Shown in pieces: positions 59,243 through 64,000 of a stretch of 64,000 bases of DNA (the first letter of the stretch is position 1; each line of letters starts with the position of its first letter). A program made the position numbers and the translations under genes. The notes beneath the pieces are model-generated. The model searched no databases. It was not told the origin of the DNA and saw nothing but the letters and a program-made list of their open reading frames with translations. This DNA is from Cyprinodon diabolis. Lineage: Eukaryota > Chordata > Actinopteri > Cyprinodontiformes > Cyprinodontidae. The DNA lies in contig CM060080.1 of NCBI GenBank assembly GCA_030533445.1, positions 22,273,377 through 22,337,376 of the forward strand, in the 5' to 3' direction.

Positions 59243-60047
59243 TCAGTATTGAGTGTGGTCTCCATGTGCCTCTATGACCTCCCAACAATCCCTGGGCATG
59301 CTCCTGATGAGGTGGTTGATGGTCTGCAGAGGGATTGCCATCCAGACCTGGACTAAAGCATCTGCCAACTCCTCAACAGTCTGTGGTACAACGTGATGGT
59401 GTTGGATGGATCTGTTGAAGATTATTTTTTATTTTCTGTTATAACTGTTACATTTGTTTATCTCTATATCTGTTCACTCTTCTGTGTGGGTCAGCCAAAA
59501 AGGACATTCTTATGCTGACATATGGTGGCCAGAGACTCTCCAGCCTCACTTTCTATGGTAATTCTGTAGGCTGTGTGATGGGGCCAAGATGCGGACGGGG
59601 GGGCTGTAGAGGACACTTGCTGGCTGACTTTTAGATAAAAAGGGGAAAAAAGCCAAAACTCTCTGCCTTTCTCGGTGTGTTTCTCCCCTGAAAATGGCAG
59701 AAGACGCAAGGGCCTGACAGATCTTCCTCTGCAATTTTTGCTTGTATCAATGATTTTGTTAAAAACAATTAAAATACATTTTGTAAAAAAATAACCTTAA
59801 TTCCTTCTTTGTGTACGCCATCTGAGAAACAATACCTCTATTGGATTTGGACAGAATACAAAGGATTCTATAATCACAGATCGAGACATGATGTCCTGGC
59901 TGTGGCTTGTCTCCTGGTAGCGCCTCCACTCTCTGAACACAACAATGATAGACACAGCAAATCTTCGTGCACAGCTCATATTGATGTTCCATCCTGGATG
60001 AGCCACACTACCTGAGACCCTTGTGTGAGTTGTAAAGTCTGTTTTAA
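59243..60047 (-). pseudogene. Tc1-like transposase relic, core deleted, LTR-interrupted
   Basis: The N-terminal part (about 59890-60040) reads THTRVSGSVAHPGWNINMSC then ARRFAVSIIVVFREWRRYQE, matching the helix-turn-helix region of this family (ARRF-VS-SVVSRAWRRYQET). It then jumps to DIMSRS, which in intact relatives follows the DLNPIEH motif, so the whole DDE core is missing. After the inserted LTR the frame resumes with QHHHVVPQTVEELADALVQV and TINHLIRSMPRDCWEVIEAH, ending DHTQY stop at 59243. The start codon is also lost. Confidence 0.82.
59413..59878 (+). mobile_element. Solo LTR (466 bp) with 4-bp GATC duplication
   Basis: It starts TGTTGAAG and ends ATCACA (TG...CA ends), flanked by GATC on both sides (59409-59412 and 59879-59882). 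Removing it with one GATC restores a continuous Tc1-like sequence (GTTGGATGGATCGAGACATG), which proves an insertion. A TATA-like TTAGATAAAAAGG occurs at 59631-59643 and an ATTAAA polyadenylation-like signal at 59768-59773, so orientation is probably plus. No internal retroviral or gypsy coding region remains. Whether it came from an endogenous retrovirus or a gypsy-type element cannot be told from the LTR alone. Confidence 0.75.
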
Positions 60048-60242
60048 GCTGCCATAACTGTGAAAACACCACCAACTATGAAAAGTGACTAGAACATCAC
60101 CTGGAAAGCTCAAGTACTGAGAGCTGGTCTGTGGTCCCCACCTGCAGAAGCACTCCCTTATTCAGTACGTCTTGCTAGTAATATTTTAATTTAGATTAAA
60201 TTATGTGTTATTTACCTGTTCCCTTTATTTTTTCGAGCAGTG

Positions 60243-60742
60243 GAGTTTCTCCTTATTTATTTGTGTAATATTAATTTTAATGAAATGAGATAAGAAGCTA
60301 TTTAATGCAGGGTAAACATAAGCCAGTTTAGAGTGCTTTAAGGTGTTAAAAGTGCTGCAAATTGTGACTAAATTCTGGTTGAAGAGAGAAAAAGAAACCT
60401 CCCTTTTAAAAAGGTCTCTAAATGTCTTGCAGAAGGTAGTGGAAAACATTTTTAATAAAGGAAATGTCTTCAAAGATCGATAGACCAATTTACTCAACGA
60501 ATGGGAAAAACAAATTAAGTTTTCATGTTTCTTGTGAGGTCCTTCTGCATTTCAACCTGTCATTTAGGAATACCATTAGAGTACACCTCTGCTTTCAAGT
60601 GCTCTATTTATACAGCTGGTATGGTAACATTTGGTTAAGCCTGTGTGCAAACTTAAATATGCATATCATAAAATTCATCCTCCTTCCTTTAATGGTTTTA
60701 TGTAACATAACTTAATAAAATGACCTTAAGCACTACTTACAG
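60243..60742. other. Intron spacer, no gene seen
   Basis: AT-rich sequence between two Tc1-like remnants. No recognised element. Confidence 0.45.
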
Positions 60743-61110
60743 TGCTGTGTGAAAGTATTTAGAATTCCCCTTTAACTTTTTGTCCATTTGCCACATTTCA
60801 GGCAAAATTGTAATGTTTTGTGAATCAACAGAATCAACAACAACTTTTTTTAATAAATACAAGCTTAAAAATTGGGTGTGAAAAATGTTTCAGCTCCCTT
60901 GTATTCAGTTAATATTTTGTAGCACCACCTTTAGCTGTTACTACAGTTGCAAGTCTATTGGCTATGTCTCTATGAGTTCTGCAAATTGAATTGAATTGCC
61001 TATTCTTCCTGCAAACCAGCTGGGACTCAGTGAGATTGGATGGTTTGTGAACCGCAGTTACAATTCTATCCACAGATTCTAGATTCTCAGATTCTGGTGA
61101 GAATAATGGA
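60743..61110. mobile_element. Degenerate Tc1-like terminal region (CAGTGCTGTGTGAAAG)
   Basis: After TA at 60741-60742 it reads CAGTGCTGTGTGAAAGTATT and then CCATTTGCCACATTTCAGGC, a diverged form of the CAGTGCCTTGCGAAAGTATT end of a fish Tc1-like family. GTAGCACCACCTTTAGCTGT and CAAGTCTATTGGCTATGTCT follow, also familiar from such repeats (coding on the minus strand in intact copies). The far end was not found. Confidence 0.5.
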
Positions 61111-63330
61111 ACAGAGAGGAAGATTCAGGCTTTGTGTTTTTCTGTCTCTACCTGTTGCACACTGAGCATTTTTATAATACTGGAGAATTTTAACTCAGTC
61201 TATAGCTCCACAACACATTTATTCATTGACAGGTAGCTTTGGGGTAAAGTACCTTGTCAAATGCGTATACGCCAAAGGCATATTGATAGTGTGACATCTT
61301 CCTATTGCAGGACGCCTGCTTTGCCAAAAAAAAACATATTTGCCTATGACATCAGGAGATTTAAAGTAAAAGCAAACAAAAGAAAAATGTAAAATTTACC
61401 CAAGTCGAATCATTGCAAAAACAACTCAACAAATAAATTTGTGTAATCTGTGCATAAAATAAAAACATGTAATCAAATCAAACATTTGTTGAAAAAAAAA
61501 AAAAAAAAAGAACATTTGGTAATTTTAGTTTAAAAAAAAATTTAATGGTACAAGTAACACCAACTGAGCCAGTAGGGAATAAAAAAAGAAGATAGAGACT
61601 CCTTTTCAAACGGGGAAGAAAATGTCAAAAGGCACATCTTTAACTGCTCTCACTGAACAGGGATTGGACTTTCCCCGCCGATAAGGCTCTAATACACATC
61701 TCTGTGGAGTAGAGGCAAGTCTAAAGATAAAACACAAAGGCTTTGATTTTCCCATTGTTAACAAAAAGGAAAAGAAATGAGGAAAAACCTTTTTAAGTCA
61801 GAAAACAATACAGAGACTAAAGGGGCGGGGGGATTTCACAGCACCTCAGCCCGTTAACTAGCCCCCCGACTCTCATGAAACAATCCTCCATCACTATTAC
61901 ATAACGCGGTTACTGAGAATCACTGAGGGGAGGATGTTATTGGGTTACCAGGGTCTTTCCTCCTTTACGCCTTGTGATACTCTGTGGAAATCAATCACTG
62001 CATAACTCCTCCCTCCAGGAGCACCATGAAATCCCTCCATTAAACAGGCAAATAAGTCGCAGCAAAACCTGAGGATATATTATCAATATCCCAGTGACAA
62101 GTGAACATGCTTGAGTTTAAGTTAACAGAAAATGATAGCAGGCTCTGACTGTCACACCAAACACCGTGCCAGGATAACACTGCAGGCAATGGAGGGAAAA
62201 AAAAGACGAGCCCAAACCGTTGCCGTCGGTGATGAAACAGTGGCAGGGGCCACGTGCTGTGTGCGGTGGATTTTGTTCATCAAAGCCTTACAATCAAAAA
62301 GCACACGGCGTGGCTGATCCTTTTCTAGTTGGGGAGGGAAGTGACGCTCTAATTGCTGTCAGGCAGCAGCGGAAAGAAGATATTCATATATTCATATAAG
62401 ATTACCTCATCCCAAATGATAACCTCTTCTAATGGTTTCTGCAGGACTTAATGTACTGAGAGGCTTTAAGTAATCCAGAAGAAATTTTAGGGTTTTAAGG
62501 ATCAAAAAGGTCTGTTTTACCATTTGATCAAGTGGCACTAAAACTGTTCAGTCACGAGTGCTGTGTAATCTTAGCATAGAGTGGCATATAATTATCTTTG
62601 TAAAAAGGCACAGGAGAGACCAGGAACTAACAGGACACCCTTCTAAAACAGACATGCTGTGTAAGATGTGGTGGGAAGCTGCCTGAAATATTTCAGTAAG
62701 TCTGGTTCCTACCTGTCCATAGGTTTACCCAGTACAAATGACTTAAGAACCAAGAAAAATAAATGCTAATTATTTTTTGGGGGGTTAAGATGCAGATGTT
62801 TATGCCTATTCCTCAAAACAACTGGTTGAAATCTTGGTTCTTATCCGAACATGTAAACTGCTTGTACGTACGGTTGTTTAACCCTGCATTAAGAAAATTA
62901 TATAAACTATTTATGCTCCTGATAAACACAAAGAATGTTCTTCCTTTTTGGAATCAAGAATAAGGACTTTCTAAGGTGCAATCAACAGCATAGCTGTCAA
63001 GTCTCCCCTATTGGCTTTAACAGCCTCCAATAAATTTCCATATTATTGTATCATACAGTCATATTTAAAAAAAACACTGATCTGCCTCTTCAAAAAGAAC
63101 TGTCACTAGCATCGCAAGTCAAAATCCGATGACCTTATTGTAGTTTGCATTGGTTGAAAGAATTTATTTTGGATTTCTTGTGGACATGTCTTGAAGTATA
63201 ACGGATACTGGAGCTTGAATGGGGTAGTCTTATGGCTTGCAGCATTTTTCAAATCCAGAAATTGAAAGGTATGATCAACAGACAAAGAGAACTGTCTCAT
63301 GTTTTATGATTTTTCTTTTTTCCCCACATT
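61111..63330. other. Intron segment, candidate conserved non-coding sequence, no gene seen
   Basis: Poly-A runs at 61493-61509 and unique sequence. The stretch 61820-62480 is clearly less AT-rich and repeat-free, with short homopolymers only; it is a candidate regulatory or conserved non-coding region but no motif proves this. No exon recognised. Confidence 0.4.
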
Positions 63331-63332
63331 TA

Positions 63333-64000
63333 CAGTGGGGCAAAAAAGTATTTAGTCAGCCACCAATAGTGCAAGTTCTCCCACTCAAAAAGATGAGAGA
63401 GGCCGGTAATTTTCATCATAGATATACCTCAACTATGAGAGACAAAATGAGAAAAAAAATCCAGAAAATCACATTGTCTGATTTTTATAGAATTTATTTG
63501 CAAAATATGGTGGAAAATAAGTATTTGGTCAATAACAAAAGTTCATCTCAATACTTTGTTATGTACCCTTTGTTGGCAATAACAGAGATCAAACGTTTTC
63601 TGTAAGTCTTCACAAGGTTTTCACACACTGTTGCTGGTATTTTGGCCCATTCCTCCATGCAGATCTCCTCTAGAGCAGTGATGTTCTGGGGCTGTCGCTG
63701 GGCAACACAGACTTTCAACTCCCTCCAAAGATTTTCTATGGGGTTGAGATCTGGAGACTGGCTAGGCCACTCCAGGACCTTGAAATGCTTCTTACGAAGC
63801 CACTCCTTCGTTACTCGGGCGGTGTGTTTGGGATCATTGTCATGCTGAAAGACCCAGCCACGTTTCATCTTCAATGCCCTTGCTGATGGAAGGAGGTTTT
63901 CACTCAAAATGTGACGATACATGGCCCCATTCATTCTTTCCTTCACACGGATCAGTCGTCCTGGTCCCTTAGCAGAAAAACAGCCCCAAAGCATGATGTT
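63333..64000 (-). mobile_element. Tc1/mariner element, family A, copy 4 (cut by window end)
   Basis: Starts CAGTGGGGCAAAAAAGTATT after TA at 63331-63332, with the left ~205-bp inverted repeat and the 3' two-fifths of the transposase gene. The sequence visible is very close to copies 2 and 3. The rest lies outside the window. Confidence 0.94.
63548..64000 (-). CDS. Family A Tc1 transposase, C-terminal part (partial at window end)
   Basis: Open minus-strand frame from the window edge to GYITKY stop at 63548, about 150 codons. It contains [39 protein letters not shown] with the second catalytic Asp, and [20 protein letters not shown] with the Glu (34-residue spacing). Unlike copy 2 it has TGG rather than TAG after KHFKVLE, and unlike copy 3 it keeps CCCC at the frameshift site. 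It is intact as far as visible, so this may be a full-length coding copy; the N-terminal half must be seen to tell. Confidence 0.88.
   Translation of the reverse strand, partial: NIMLWGCFSAKGPGRLIRVKERMNGAMYRHILSENLLPSARALKMKRGWVFQHDNDPKHTARVTKEWLRKKHFKVLEWPSQSPDLNPIENLWRELKVCVAQRQPQNITALEEICMEEWAKIPATVCENLVKTYRKRLISVIANKGYITKY

Larger units (their letters stand above)
59021..60242 (-). mobile_element. Tc1-like element with internal deletion and inserted solo LTR
   Basis: The ends are CACTGCTCAAAAAAATAAAG (59021) and, inverted, CACTGCTCGAAAAAATAAAG (60242), a terminal motif of a widespread fish Tc1-like family with AATAAAGGGAACACT subtermini. The expected TA duplication is not preserved (TT and GA). 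Inside are N- and C-terminal transposase remnants on the minus strand. The catalytic core is deleted, and a 466-bp TG...CA sequence is inserted at 59413-59878. Confidence 0.85.

Overview
The window is vertebrate, almost certainly teleost fish, intronic DNA. It is AT-rich, has spliced exons with GT/AG boundaries, fish-type tRNA-derived SINEs, and an exceptional load of Tc1/mariner elements, with piggyBac, hAT, LINE and LTR remnants. No prokaryotic gene, operon, CRISPR array or rRNA is present.

Host gene. Five minus-strand exons of one gene span the window: 57752-57795, 52172-52400, 23899-23980, 19140-19263 and 989-1198. Intron phases fit at every junction (phase 0, 1, 2, 0). Joined, they encode 229 codons of the N-terminal cytoplasmic domain of the SLC4-family transporter SLC4A11. 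Both ends of the gene lie outside the window. The introns are about 17.9, 4.6, 28.2 and 5.4 kb, and nearly everything else in the window is intron sequence.

Mobile DNA. (A) A Tc1 family with ~205-bp inverted repeats starting CAGTGGGGCA: 10279-11626 (internal deletion), 39039-41876 (interrupted), 45076-46680 (one frameshift) and 63333 to the window end. An older relative lies at 47643-49077. (B) A Tc1 family with 29-bp inverted repeats starting CACTATATTG: two 1248-bp copies, 12521-13768 and 39133-40380, each with an intact 343-aa DD34E transposase and one nucleotide difference between them. The second sits inside the inverted repeat of an A element. (C) Older Tc1-like remnants at 13821-16659, 16860-16965, 22944-23030, 37553-38230, 59021-60242 (with a solo LTR inserted at 59413-59878) and 60743-61110. 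Also present are a piggyBac relic with TTAA duplications (7817-9936), a non-autonomous hAT-like element with 8-bp duplications (3199-3907), a second hAT end near 42.9 kb, a hAT-transposase-like fragment near 50.1 kb, LINE fragments and two SINEs.

The layers allow relative dating. B copies are pristine and youngest. A copies carry few disabling changes. The C elements are heavily decayed. No undescribed multi-gene system was found. The most informative observations are the nested insertions, the near-identical intact B copies, a probable template-switch mutation inside one A transposase, and an uncharacterised dispersed repeat near 22, 29 and 44 kb. Family assignments rest on recognised motifs and remembered consensus sequences; no database search was run.
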